Counted from the stretch's first letter, positions 56,398-64,000 are shown. The stretch is 64,000 nt of DNA from an uncultured Granulosicoccaceae bacterium (GCA_938007995.1 CALLLW010000002.1:62001-126000), one strand, 5' to 3'. The notes: generated from the letters alone by a model not told the origin. Numbers and translations are program-made.

Positions 56398-57333
56398 ATG
56401 TGTGGCATTGCCGGATTAATACATCGTGGTAAAAGTGCAGACATAGGGTCACAAATGACTTCTATGTTGCAGGCTTTAAAACACAGAGGTCCTGATTCGA
56501 CCGGATATGCGCTTTACGGTGATAAAGGCAACGATGATTATGTCATGCGCTTTAAAGTTGCCGAGCAGGAAGATCTTGCATCCGGCTTCGACATTCACGA
56601 CACCATAAAAGAACGTAAAGCGACTGTGGACGCGCGCTTGAAAGAAATGAAAGTGTCGATCAAGGGCGAAGAGCAGGTGACCGAGTATGCACACCGTTAC
56701 ACGATTAGCTTCGACGGTGATCTAAAGCGGGTTATCGACTTTGTCGAAGACGTTGATGGCGTAGAGATATTATCTATTGGTCACGCGCTGGAGTTAATCA
56801 AGGATCTCGGTGATGCATCAGTGGTGGCCGGTCAGTACAACCTGAACGGTTTTAAAGGCACCCATGCAATCGGCCATACTCGTATGGCGACAGAATCTGA
56901 TGTTGATATCCGTTCTGCACACCCCTACTGGGCGTACCCGTTCAATGACGTGTCAGTGGTGCACAATGGTCAGCTGACCAATTACTGGACTAATCGCAGA
57001 GGACTTGAGCGCCGTGGTCATCGATTCATGTCTGACTGTGACTCTGAGCTTATCGCTGTATACATTGCTCACCGCATCGATCAGGGTGATGATCTAGAGT
57101 CGGCAATGAAGCGGTCTGTTGACGAACTCGATGGCGTGTTTACCTATCTGGTAGCAACTGCAGACTCACTGGGTATGGCGAAGGATGTGATGGCTGCCAA
57201 ACCAATGGTGCTGTATGAAAGTGATGATCTGATCGCGCTGGCTTCTGAAGAAGTTGCTATCCGCAGTATTTTTCCGAATGAAATTGACACATTTGATCCG
57301 TACGAAGGGGAGGTCCGGGTATGGCAGAGCTAA
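56398..57333 (+). CDS. mgsA: N-methylglutamate synthase subunit A (amidotransferase-like)
   Basis: A 311-residue class II glutamine-amidotransferase (Ntn) domain. The N-terminal Cys nucleophile is Cys2 in MCGIAGLIHRGK, and FKGTHAIGHTRMATES and PFNDVSVVHNGQLTNYW are the substrate-binding and oxyanion regions. In Mgs this subunit releases methylamine from gamma-glutamylmethylamide for transfer to 2-oxoglutarate. A very strong Shine-Dalgarno sequence stands before the ATG. Its 3' end overlaps the mgsB start by 13 bases. Confidence 0.9.
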   Translation: MCGIAGLIHRGKSADIGSQMTSMLQALKHRGPDSTGYALYGDKGNDDYVMRFKVAEQEDLASGFDIHDTIKERKATVDARLKEMKVSIKGEEQVTEYAHRYTISFDGDLKRVIDFVEDVDGVEILSIGHALELIKDLGDASVVAGQYNLNGFKGTHAIGHTRMATESDVDIRSAHPYWAYPFNDVSVVHNGQLTNYWTNRRGLERRGHRFMSDCDSELIAVYIAHRIDQGDDLESAMKRSVDELDGVFTYLVATADSLGMAKDVMAAKPMVLYESDDLIALASEEVAIRSIFPNEIDTFDPYEGEVRVWQS

Positions 57334-58166
57334 ATACAGAGCATGACTCACATGCGCTCGGTATGCACACTGAGCAGTTGGCTGGCAGAACGCAAAAGGT
57401 TTTCTTTTCACCGTCTGCTGATGACAACTACGTCTACCACGACAGCATTGAAGTCGATTTCAACAAAAGCGCCGAGATCGATGCCGGGCCAATGGAAATC
57501 AAAGATGTAAACGCGAAAATTCGCAGCCTGATGAAAGAAGGCTACGGCACTATCACTGTGAAGAATCCCAGTGCCAAGCATTCACTGGGTGTTGGTATTC
57601 TGAATAGACTGAACCTGAATTTTGAAGGCAGTCTTGGCTACTTTGGTTGTGGTCTTTGCGATGGGCCGAACATTCGCATCAGCGGGCGCGTTGGTTGGTC
57701 ATGTGCTGAAAACATGATGGCTGGCACTATTGTCATTGAAAAAAATGCCGGCTCTACCTTTGGCGCTGCAATGCGTGGTGGTGATTTGGTGTGTAAAGGT
57801 GACGTCGGTTCACGTACCGGCATCGATCAAAAGGGCGGCACTATTATTGTTGGCGGCAACGCCGGTGCATTTAACGGTTTTATGATGCAGCGCGGTCGAA
57901 TCATCATTCTGGGTAATGCGGGTAAAAACCTCGGTGATTCAATGTATGACGGCACCATCTATGTTGGTGGCAAGATTGAGGATCTCGGTGTTGATGCTGT
58001 TGAAGGCGAAATCACTGATGTTGAAGAAAAATGGCTGGAAAACAAGCTGGCGCTCTACGGTATGAAAGCGCCTAACGGTGTTAAAAACCTGACCAAAATT
58101 GTTGCCGGTAAACAGCTTTGGAATTACGACAATCTTGAGCCTTCTGAGAAGAAGCTTGTTCTTTAA
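57321..58166 (+). CDS. mgsB: N-methylglutamate synthase subunit B (GXGXG domain)
   Basis: A 281-residue protein equivalent to the C-terminal GXGXG beta-helix domain of glutamate synthase large subunit. Regular turns GGDLVCKGDVGSRTG, GGTIIVGGNAG and RGRIIILGNAGKNLG are visible. It has a structural/regulatory role in the MgsABC complex, forming part of the ammonia/methylamine tunnel path by analogy to GltB. The ATG sits within the end of mgsA, preceded by GGGGAGG, so the subunits are translated at matched levels. mgsC begins 26 bases later. Confidence 0.9.
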   Translation: MAELNTEHDSHALGMHTEQLAGRTQKVFFSPSADDNYVYHDSIEVDFNKSAEIDAGPMEIKDVNAKIRSLMKEGYGTITVKNPSAKHSLGVGILNRLNLNFEGSLGYFGCGLCDGPNIRISGRVGWSCAENMMAGTIVIEKNAGSTFGAAMRGGDLVCKGDVGSRTGIDQKGGTIIVGGNAGAFNGFMMQRGRIIILGNAGKNLGDSMYDGTIYVGGKIEDLGVDAVEGEITDVEEKWLENKLALYGMKAPNGVKNLTKIVAGKQLWNYDNLEPSEKKLVL

Positions 58167-58192
58167 TTCAGCTAAGGCAGAGGAACAATTAT

Positions 58193-59530
58193 ATGAGTAA
58201 TAATCGCAACAAAGATGTTATCGGTTCGAGTTTTATGTTTCCGCCGAATGTCATTGATGACATTCATATTAAAGCGGAACTCGGTCGCTACAGAATGCGC
58301 GGCTTTTCGTTATTTAAAAAAATACCCTCGTGGGATGATCTGACTTTTCTGCCGGGCACGCTGACTCGATTTGTTATTGAAGGGTATCGTGAAAAGTGTG
58401 AGACCAAAACCATCCTTGGTCCTCGTGCCAAGCGACCGTTAGAGCTTGATATACCGGTCTACATTACCGGGATGAGTTTTGGTGCACTGAGCTTTGAGGC
58501 AAAGACCGCTCTGGCGCGTGGCGCGACTATGGCGGGCACGGCAACCTGTTCTGGTGAAGGTGGCATGATTCCGGATGAACGCCGCTATTCAGAAAAATGG
58601 TTCTACCAGTGCATTCAGTCACGCTACGGTTTTAATCCGCACCATTTACGTCTGGCAGATGCCTGTGAGTTTTTCATTGGTCAGGGTTGTAAAGTCGGCC
58701 TTGGTGGTCACTTGATGGGGCAGAAGGTCACTGATCAGGTAGCAGAGATGCGTTCTTTGCCTGCCGGTATTGATCAGCGTTCACCGGCACGGCATCCGGA
58801 TTGGCTGGGTCCGGATGACCTGGCACTGAAAATTCAGGAAGTACGCGAAGCGACTAACTGGGAGATTCCAATCCAGCTCAAGCTCGGTGCAGCGCGTGTC
58901 TATGATGATGTACGAATGGCGGCGAAAACCGATCCGGATATGATCTACATCGATGGCATGGAAGGCGGTACCGGTGCCGGTCCGCATATCGCGACAGAAG
59001 AAACCGGTGTACCGGGCATTGCTGCAATCAGACAAGCGCGTAAAGCGCTTGACGATGTCGGCAAATCAGGAGAGATCTCCCTGGTTTACGCAGGCGGCAT
59101 CAGAAACGGTGGTGATCTGGCCAAGGCCATTGCACTGGGTGCAGATGCTGTGGCAATCGGCCACTCTTCATTGATGGCGCTGAACTGCAATAAAGACATC
59201 GAAGAAGCGGATTTCCCGAACGAGATGGGTGTAGAGGCAGGGCATTGTTATCACTGCCACACGGGTCGTTGCCCGGTGGGTGTGGCAACCCAGGATCCAA
59301 AGCTGCGTGCTCGTCTTGATCCGGACGCCGCTGCAGAACGTGTCTACAACTTCCTGCACACATTAACTATCGAGGCGCAGCTGCTGGCACGTGCCTGTGG
59401 TAAGACCTACATGCACTCGCTTGAGCCGGAAGATCTGGCGGCACTGACTATGGAAGCTTCGGCGCTTGCTCAGGTGCCACTGGCTGGTTCTCAACACACT
59501 GTCGGTCGTCCCGACATGACTCGCTACTAG
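58193..59530 (+). CDS. mgsC: N-methylglutamate synthase subunit C (FMN/Fe-S synthase domain)
   Basis: A 445-residue protein matching the FMN-binding synthase domain of GltB. It shows PVYITGMSFGALSFEAKTAL, SGEGGMIPDERRY, QIKLGAARVYDD-type barrel strands (here IQLKLGAARVYDDVR), DGMEGGTGAGPH and YAGGIRNGGDLAKAIALGAD. The Cys motif CYHCHTGRCPVGVATQDP would hold a [3Fe-4S] cluster. It joins methylamine to 2-oxoglutarate with reduction, giving N-methylglutamate. The Shine-Dalgarno sequence of the next gene starts at its stop codon. Confidence 0.93.
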   Translation: MSNNRNKDVIGSSFMFPPNVIDDIHIKAELGRYRMRGFSLFKKIPSWDDLTFLPGTLTRFVIEGYREKCETKTILGPRAKRPLELDIPVYITGMSFGALSFEAKTALARGATMAGTATCSGEGGMIPDERRYSEKWFYQCIQSRYGFNPHHLRLADACEFFIGQGCKVGLGGHLMGQKVTDQVAEMRSLPAGIDQRSPARHPDWLGPDDLALKIQEVREATNWEIPIQLKLGAARVYDDVRMAAKTDPDMIYIDGMEGGTGAGPHIATEETGVPGIAAIRQARKALDDVGKSGEISLVYAGGIRNGGDLAKAIALGADAVAIGHSSLMALNCNKDIEEADFPNEMGVEAGHCYHCHTGRCPVGVATQDPKLRARLDPDAAAERVYNFLHTLTIEAQLLARACGKTYMHSLEPEDLAALTMEASALAQVPLAGSQHTVGRPDMTRY

Positions 59531-59540
59531 GAGGCAGGAA

Positions 59541-59927
59541 ATGTCAGACAAAGATATTGATCATTTCATCAACACCGACGGTCTCGACTCAGAGCGCGAA
59601 AAGACGATCGGCCAACACATCGGCTATCGCTATGACGTCAACCTGGTTCCTGATTACGAGCGCATTACACCGTTTCTAAAGAAGTACATGGAAACCATGG
59701 GCTGGGATGACCTCAACTGGCTTGAGGACGTGCATATGGGCTACGAAGAGAACCGCGCTGCGGTGTTTGATCGAAACATCAATGGCTGGGTGACCGTGCC
59801 CGAAGAAATGAAGCTGCCTGATAACCAGCAGGACCGTGACATGATTGCACGTGAATTGTTGATCAAGTTCCAGATGTCGCCGAACCATCCTATGGTCGAG
59901 CTCAACAAGGCATACGCAAAGTTTTAG
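59541..59927 (+). CDS. Unrecognised 128-residue protein of the mgs operon
   Basis: A soluble, acidic protein with no signal peptide and no family I recognise. Visible features are a polar start (DKDIDHFINTDGLDSERE), an aromatic centre (METMGWDDLNWLEDVHMGYE) and a helical C-terminus (DMIARELLIKFQMSPNHPM). An excellent Shine-Dalgarno sequence (AGGAGG) lies 10 bases after the mgsC stop, and a strong terminator follows its own stop, so it is the last gene of the gmaS-mgsABC operon. A role as an Mgs complex partner, assembly factor or regulator is inferred from position only. Confidence 0.8.
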   Translation: MSDKDIDHFINTDGLDSEREKTIGQHIGYRYDVNLVPDYERITPFLKKYMETMGWDDLNWLEDVHMGYEENRAAVFDRNINGWVTVPEEMKLPDNQQDRDMIARELLIKFQMSPNHPMVELNKAYAKF

Positions 59928-59973
59928 CGTCGACAGGTTATGTGCAGTAACTGAGGGCGTTTGTCTTTTCGAA

Positions 59974-60006
59974 AGCCCTCCCGTCCGGCGGGAGGGCTGT
60001 TTGCTT
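59974..60006 (+). terminator. Rho-independent terminator after the gmaS-mgs operon
   Basis: A perfect 10-base stem, AGCCCTCCCG/CGGGAGGGCT, with a 5-base loop (TCCGG) is followed by GTTTGCTT. It is located 47 bases past the 128-residue protein stop, separating the mgs operon from the amt unit. Confidence 0.85.
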
Positions 60007-60475
60007 GTATGGCTAATCGTTTTTATTACAAACGATTCTGTAGATCAATTTTGTACCTCCATTGCCTCTCTCTACAAACTTCCTTCCCGCGACAAACCTT
60101 TCTACCACAGCCAACCTCTCTACCACAGCTAACCTCTCAGGGTACGGCTCGCTTATTTTTTCGCAAGCTGACCGTTTACTGCAGTTGCCTTCGCTCTTTA
60201 GTAAGGATTACGCAAGGAAGTCCCTCTGCTGCGTAAATGTGTGTCCTGACACAGGGCGGATCGTAATGCGTCAATGCTTGGCACCGTGCGACATCTAAAC
60301 CCTGCGGCTTGTGCTACTTCAGTTTTTTGCTTGATATATTCACCTGTAAAAGAAATACTACGTGTCGCGGTTTGCAACGTTGGACGGCCAAACTTCCAAC
60401 AACATTCTGTGCTTGCGTGGCCGGTGTTTGCTGGCAGCGTTGACGTAAAAATACCATTCCAACCAGGGGGAATTA
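60007..60475. other. Intergenic region upstream of amt with an 18-base tandem repeat
   Basis: About 470 bases without a convincing gene. Two exactly adjoining 18-base units (TCTACCACAGCCAACCTC at 60101-60118 and a copy with one T at 60119-60136) follow less regular related sequence. The amt promoter should lie here. A TTGGCAC at 60272-60278 recalls a sigma-54 -24 box, but the matching -12 GC is not at the right spacing. The amt Shine-Dalgarno sequence AGGGGG stands just before the ATG. Confidence 0.5.
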
Positions 60476-61999
60476 ATGAACGAAGAAGTGCAAGCAGCGC
60501 TGGACGCCGCGCTTGCCGGACATACCGCGATAAATCTCGAGATTTATTATTGGTGGTGTACGGCTTTAATGATCGCGATTCACGCAGGCTTCCTTGCCTA
60601 CGAAATGGGTGCCTCGCGCAGTAAACACGCGCTGGCCTCGGGTGTAAAAAATATTCTTGCTTTCGCATTTATGATTCCCACCTTTTTTGCGTTTGGCTGG
60701 TGGATCTATCTGTCAGGGTACAACTGGCCATTCGGCTCCGACGGCGTCGATTTCTCTTCTATTGATCTGATGGCATGGGATTTCGAAGGGGCAGCTGCCG
60801 GTGTACCGTGGTCTGAGAACATGGGGCCGAACCTTCAGGATCAGGCCAGTGGTGTTTTCTGGGCTGCGTTTACTCTGTTTGCCTGTACCACAGCATCAAT
60901 CTACTCGGGTGCAGTGATCGAACGAATCAAGCTCAGCGCTTTCATCGTTACTGCAGTGCTGCTGGGTTCAGTGGTCTGGATTCTCGGTGCATCATGGGGC
61001 TGGCACCCGACTGGCTGGATGGTCGTAGAGTGGGGTTACAGAGACGTGGCAGCGGCAGGTGTGGTTCACACCATCGCAGGCTTCTTCGCTCTGGGTATTC
61101 TGATACCGCTCGGGCCTCGCATTGGCAAGTACAACGCAGATGGTTCCGCCAACGACCTTCGCGGTCATAACATGCCGCTCACCGTGACTGGCCTGATGAT
61201 GATCATCATTGGTTTCTTCGGCTTCCTTGGTGCTTGTCTGATCTACGATCCGGCGGGTAACTGGGTCAATATCTACGGCCTGCCTTCAAATCTGTCTGCT
61301 TTTGCATTTAACACATTGATGGGTCTGGCTGGTGGCGTCATTGGTTGCTACTTCATCACCCGCGACCCGTTCTGGATGATGTCCGGCGCTTTGGGCGGCA
61401 TCTTCTCGGTGGCTGCAGGTATCGATCTTTTCTATCCACCGTTAGCGTTCCTGATTGGTTTTGTCGGCGGTCTGATCATTCCGGTCGGTGCAAAAATGCT
61501 TGAAAAGCTGGGTGTGGACGATGCCGTTGGTGCTGTCTCTGTTCACGGTTTTTGTGGTATCTGGGGGCTGCTCGCGGTCGGTATTTTCTGCGCCGGTTAC
61601 CCGGGCGCCGGTGACGTACCGGCGATCAGCTTCATGGGTCAGCTGAAAGGCGCCGGTGTGTGTGTCCTGCTGGGTTTTGTACCAGCGCTGCTTATCGGTA
61701 TTGTGCTTAGAGTTCTAGGTCTGCTGCGTGTACGCAACGAAGTCGAACTGATGGGTCTTGATGAGGCGGAAATTCCTTCGCAGAGTTATCCTGAGTTTGC
61801 ACGCTGGGAAGAGGCAACAGCCGGTGACGGTTATGATCGCCCTCGTCGACCTCGCATGGATGGGCCAGGCAGAGACGGTCCTCGCAACGATGGTCCGCGT
61901 CGCAATGCACCCATGGTTAGAGATCGTGCAGATCGGCAGACGATGGACCGAACTGATCCAGACCGTGTACCACCCGTTCCACCGAGGAAACCATCATGA
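60476..61999 (+). CDS. amt: Ammonium transporter (Amt) with charged C-terminal tail
   Basis: A 507-residue inner-membrane channel with about eleven membrane helices. The twin His pair is present: VVHTIAGFFALG (His198) and VSVHGFCGIWG (His357). FACTTASIYSGAVIERI is the Phe-gate/vestibule region. It would conduct ammonium and perhaps methylammonium. The last 55 residues (453-507) form an unusual Arg/Asp/Pro/Gly-rich tail (RPRRPRMDGPGRDGPRNDGP) instead of a normal GlnK-contact helix. It lies downstream of the methylamine operon, behind a terminator. Its stop overlaps the ATG of a 60-residue membrane protein (ATGA). Confidence 0.92.
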   Translation: MNEEVQAALDAALAGHTAINLEIYYWWCTALMIAIHAGFLAYEMGASRSKHALASGVKNILAFAFMIPTFFAFGWWIYLSGYNWPFGSDGVDFSSIDLMAWDFEGAAAGVPWSENMGPNLQDQASGVFWAAFTLFACTTASIYSGAVIERIKLSAFIVTAVLLGSVVWILGASWGWHPTGWMVVEWGYRDVAAAGVVHTIAGFFALGILIPLGPRIGKYNADGSANDLRGHNMPLTVTGLMMIIIGFFGFLGACLIYDPAGNWVNIYGLPSNLSAFAFNTLMGLAGGVIGCYFITRDPFWMMSGALGGIFSVAAGIDLFYPPLAFLIGFVGGLIIPVGAKMLEKLGVDDAVGAVSVHGFCGIWGLLAVGIFCAGYPGAGDVPAISFMGQLKGAGVCVLLGFVPALLIGIVLRVLGLLRVRNEVELMGLDEAEIPSQSYPEFARWEEATAGDGYDRPRRPRMDGPGRDGPRNDGPRRNAPMVRDRADRQTMDRTDPDRVPPVPPRKPS

Positions 62000-62178
62000 A
62001 CGCGAGTCCAGTAGAATCTTTTGACGGCGCTGGTGCTATCTTCACGTTTGCCGGACAACAAAGCACAGTGGAAGGTATATTCTGGGCAATGTGTGCGGTG
62101 CTGGTGCTGGTTGTTGTTGCCAGTGCAATCCACGAGATTGCGATTGGCCGCAAAGCGTCCAGACGAAACCGCAGGTAG
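61996..62178 (+). CDS. 60-residue single-helix membrane protein coupled to amt
   Basis: MNASPVESFDGAGAIFTFAG is followed by one clear membrane helix (IFWAMCAVLVLVVVASAI) and a basic end (IGRKASRRNRR), predicting N-out, C-in topology. It matches no family I recognise. The ATG overlaps the amt stop codon by four bases, strong evidence that it is expressed with amt. Possible roles are a small Amt subunit or regulator replacing the missing GlnK-type contact. It could also be a fortuitous frame, though the topology and coupling argue against that. Confidence 0.65.
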   Translation: MNASPVESFDGAGAIFTFAGQQSTVEGIFWAMCAVLVLVVVASAIHEIAIGRKASRRNRR

Positions 62179-62204
62179 TAGTATTGCAATTTGATGTGCC
62201 CAGG

Positions 62205-62234
62205 TGTGGCTGCGCAGGACTTTGCGCTGCCACA
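62205..62234 (+). other. Stem-loop after the amt small-protein unit
   Basis: TGTGGC/GCCACA and GCGCA/TGCGC arms, separated by a single T-T mismatch, close a GGACTT loop. It lies 27 bases after the small ORF. There is no T tract, so it may be a Rho-associated or stabilising 3' structure rather than an intrinsic terminator. The remaining gap to 62396 shows nothing else. Confidence 0.5.
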
Positions 62235-62396
62235 TGCTTAAAGCGGGGTGCTGCTTCGCTCAAGTACGCTAGCCAGTAACTGGTAACCGGTACAGCTTCA
62301 TTTTATTCCATGCCATTTCACGTTGTGCTGCAGATGCGCTGTCGGGCTATCTGACCGTTCAATACACTTCCGGTAAAACGACGTAGAAACGTATCA

Positions 62397-62954
62397 ATGA
62401 CTAGGGCACAACAACTGAGAGATTACTTTCTGGGCTGGCAGTGCCGGCTTAGACAACATGCGGTGCGCAAAACTGATGGCAAGCCTTCTCCCGGTATGCA
62501 GGCAACACTGATACTTGGCGAAAGTGCCTACGGCCCGGTCAACACCGGGTTGGTAAAGCAGGACCCGGCAGAGATTACCTCCGAGTTCATGCATATTGTG
62601 CGCAAGACTCACGATCCCAATCAGCGCCAGCAAAATGCGATTAAGCTTTTGTCATCCGTTTATTATCAATATCCGAAAGAATTTGAAGACTGCCTGACTG
62701 CAACTTTCGCAGTGGATTCTGCGCTTGCGCAACGCATTTTAGACAGTGGTAATTGTCGTCTGACTTTCGAACAATACAATCAAAAGTTTGATTTATCCTG
62801 CGCTGTGGAAAGTCTGGCTGAAACCGATGCGGCTTATCAGACTACCTACTGGCACAACCGCATGTTTAATCCGGTCTTGCCGGCTACCATTCTGGTGATC
62901 AAATTCGTTCCGGACTGGGAATCAAGCTCTGCAGACCCTGAAGTCACCAGGTAG
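62397..62954 (+). CDS. Unrecognised 185-residue protein
   Basis: Soluble, with no signal peptide. Segments of note are MTRAQQLRDYFLGWQCRLRQ, AEITSEFMHIVRKTHDP, KLLSSVYYQYPKEFED and TYWHNRMFNPVLPATILVIK. I do not recognise the family. It is followed after 7 bases by the acyl-CoA ligase gene on the same strand, so the two are probably co-expressed and may act on the same substrate. Codon pattern and a clean ATG support it being real. Confidence 0.7.
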   Translation: MTRAQQLRDYFLGWQCRLRQHAVRKTDGKPSPGMQATLILGESAYGPVNTGLVKQDPAEITSEFMHIVRKTHDPNQRQQNAIKLLSSVYYQYPKEFEDCLTATFAVDSALAQRILDSGNCRLTFEQYNQKFDLSCAVESLAETDAAYQTTYWHNRMFNPVLPATILVIKFVPDWESSSADPEVTR

Positions 62955-62961
62955 TAAGTAA

Positions 62962-64000
62962 TTGCAGTTTTTTGATGCTGAACGCTTCGCCTCGACAGAC
63001 TACAACAAGCTGTGGTCAGGGTTTCAATGGGCCATTCCGCGTGATTTCAATATTGGCGTTGCGGTCAGTCGTTATGGCGTACAACACCCTGATCGAATCG
63101 CTCTCTACTATGAGAACGATAAAGGCGTAAGTCAGCAATACACATTCGGAAAAGTACTGGCTGACAGTTATCGACTCGCCAATGCGTTAACAGCGCTGGG
63201 TGTAAAGGCGGGTGATCGTGTCGGTATTGTTTTGCCGCAGCGTGTAGAAACCGGAGTGGCTCATATTGCGGTCTATCTTAGCGGCGCGATATCTCTGCCG
63301 TTATCTGTGATGTTTGGTGAGGAGGCTTTGCAGTACCGTCTGCAGGACAGTAGTGCGAGTGTGGTAATCACTGATGGTATGCATCGCGAATTAATCGAAT
63401 CACTGCGCGATCAGTGTCCGTCGCTTACGACTGTCATCGATTGTGATGCGCAATCAAAAGGCAGCTATACATTTATACTGGATGCCGCAAAAGATACTTT
63501 TGATCCGGTGCAAACCCGTGCCAACGATCCTGCCTTTCTTATCTATACCTCCGGTACCACCGGGCCGCCAAAAGGTGCGCTCGGTGCACACCGATGTTTG
63601 CTCGGTAATCTCACCGGCTTTGAGTTATCGCAAAACTTTTTCCCGAAACCGAATGATGTTTTCTGGACTCCGGCTGACTGGGCGTGGACCGGTGGTCTGC
63701 TCGATGGATTGCTGCCTTCCTGGTACTACGGTGTGCCGTTGCTTGCCTATGAAGCAAAGGGTTTTGATCCGGAACGCATTTGTCATTTGCTCGAAAAATA
63801 TCAGGTAAGCAATGGTTTTATCCCGCCCACCGCGCTCAAAATGTTGCGACAGGTTGAAAACATAGATCGCTTTAAGTTTAACTTCAGGGCGGTGATGTCG
63901 GCGGGTGAAACGCTGGGTGCTGAAATTTATCACTGGGCAGCTGAACGTTTCTCGATTGATGTTAACGAGATGTGCGGGCAAACAGAAATGAACTACATTG
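62962..64000 (+). CDS. Acyl-CoA ligase (AMP-forming), 5' part
   Basis: About 346 residues are visible before the window edge. It is an adenylate-forming ligase of the acetyl/medium-chain group: a cap region (WSGFQWAIPRDFNIGVAV), motif A3 (FLIYTSGTTGPPKGALGAH), WTPADWAWTGGLLDGLLPSW and the A5 region (EMCGQTEMNYI). The start appears to be TTG at 62962, immediately after an in-frame stop. The nearby ATG is out of frame. The substrate acid is not predictable. It is the third AMP-forming ligase type in the window besides the acetoacetate enzyme. Confidence 0.88.
   Translation, partial: MQFFDAERFASTDYNKLWSGFQWAIPRDFNIGVAVSRYGVQHPDRIALYYENDKGVSQQYTFGKVLADSYRLANALTALGVKAGDRVGIVLPQRVETGVAHIAVYLSGAISLPLSVMFGEEALQYRLQDSSASVVITDGMHRELIESLRDQCPSLTTVIDCDAQSKGSYTFILDAAKDTFDPVQTRANDPAFLIYTSGTTGPPKGALGAHRCLLGNLTGFELSQNFFPKPNDVFWTPADWAWTGGLLDGLLPSWYYGVPLLAYEAKGFDPERICHLLEKYQVSNGFIPPTALKMLRQVENIDRFKFNFRAVMSAGETLGAEIYHWAAERFSIDVNEMCGQTEMNYI

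Noticed and set aside
60272-60290. Sigma-54 promoter upstream of amt
   Set aside because: TTGGCAC is present, but no GC dinucleotide sits at the required -12 spacing.

Overview
The window reads as chromosome of an aerobic, probably marine gammaproteobacterium. Evidence for this is the clpS-clpA-infA neighbourhood, the crcB-serS pair, an E. coli-like ynjBCD-ynjF block, a YqiB-type (DUF1249) gene, a FadE-type acyl-CoA dehydrogenase, and trimethylamine/methylamine genes of the kind known from marine bacteria. No family can be named from the sequence alone. I saw no rRNA, tRNA, insertion sequence, prophage or CRISPR array. Coding density is high and nearly every gene is intact.

Layout. 1-1.5 kb: the start of a tungstate-type ABC transporter (tupB, 5' part of the ATPase) and folE. 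1.7-8.3 kb: fadE, clpS-clpA with a clear terminator, infA, and a DUF1249 gene. 8.7-12.9 kb: a YnjBCD-like ABC importer followed by a YnjF-like CDP-alcohol phosphatidyltransferase. 13-15.4 kb: a DUF4124 protein, crcB and serS. 15.5-25.2 kb: a six-gene branched-chain-amino-acid-type operon (acyl-CoA ligase, LivG, LivH, LivM, binding protein, LivF), then a decayed PAS/receiver/winged-helix signalling gene and a PaaK-like ligase. 25.3-27.3 kb: acetoacetyl-CoA synthetase. 27.3-32.3 kb: an RND/MMPL exporter with a LolA-like periplasmic protein, an outer-membrane barrel candidate and an unknown small protein. 32.6-42.2 kb: a signalling block holding a REC-PAS-GGDEF-EAL protein, a soluble hybrid kinase with HPt, a PhnD-like binding protein, a membrane hybrid kinase with a dead first receiver, a stand-alone swivel-domain protein that lacks the catalytic His, and a lipoprotein. 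42.4-44 kb: a [2Fe-2S] ferredoxin and its FAD reductase. 44.2-49.6 kb: two secreted/lipid-anchored proteins and a membrane Ser/Thr kinase. 49.8-62.2 kb: the methylated-amine island. 62.4-64 kb: an unknown protein and the 5' part of another acyl-CoA ligase.

The methylated-amine island is the most coherent system. A GntR/FCD regulator, Tdm and Tmm are read leftward; GmaS, MgsA, MgsB, MgsC, an unrecognised 128-residue protein, an ammonium transporter and a 60-residue membrane protein are read rightward from a shared divergent control region. Tmm oxidises trimethylamine to TMAO and Tdm splits TMAO to dimethylamine and formaldehyde. GmaS and MgsABC pass monomethylamine through gamma-glutamylmethylamide to N-methylglutamate, and Amt could handle ammonium or methylammonium. 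Genes for dimethylamine oxidation, N-methylglutamate dehydrogenase (mgdABCD) and the TMAO importer are not in the window.

The best leads for new biology are the swivel-domain/PhnD/hybrid-kinase block with a structured, terminator-ended divergent intergenic region, the Amt with an Arg/Asp/Pro/Gly tail translationally coupled to a tiny membrane protein, the 128-residue protein of the mgs operon, and the repeated GTTT/TGGTACA sites around the methylamine regulator.
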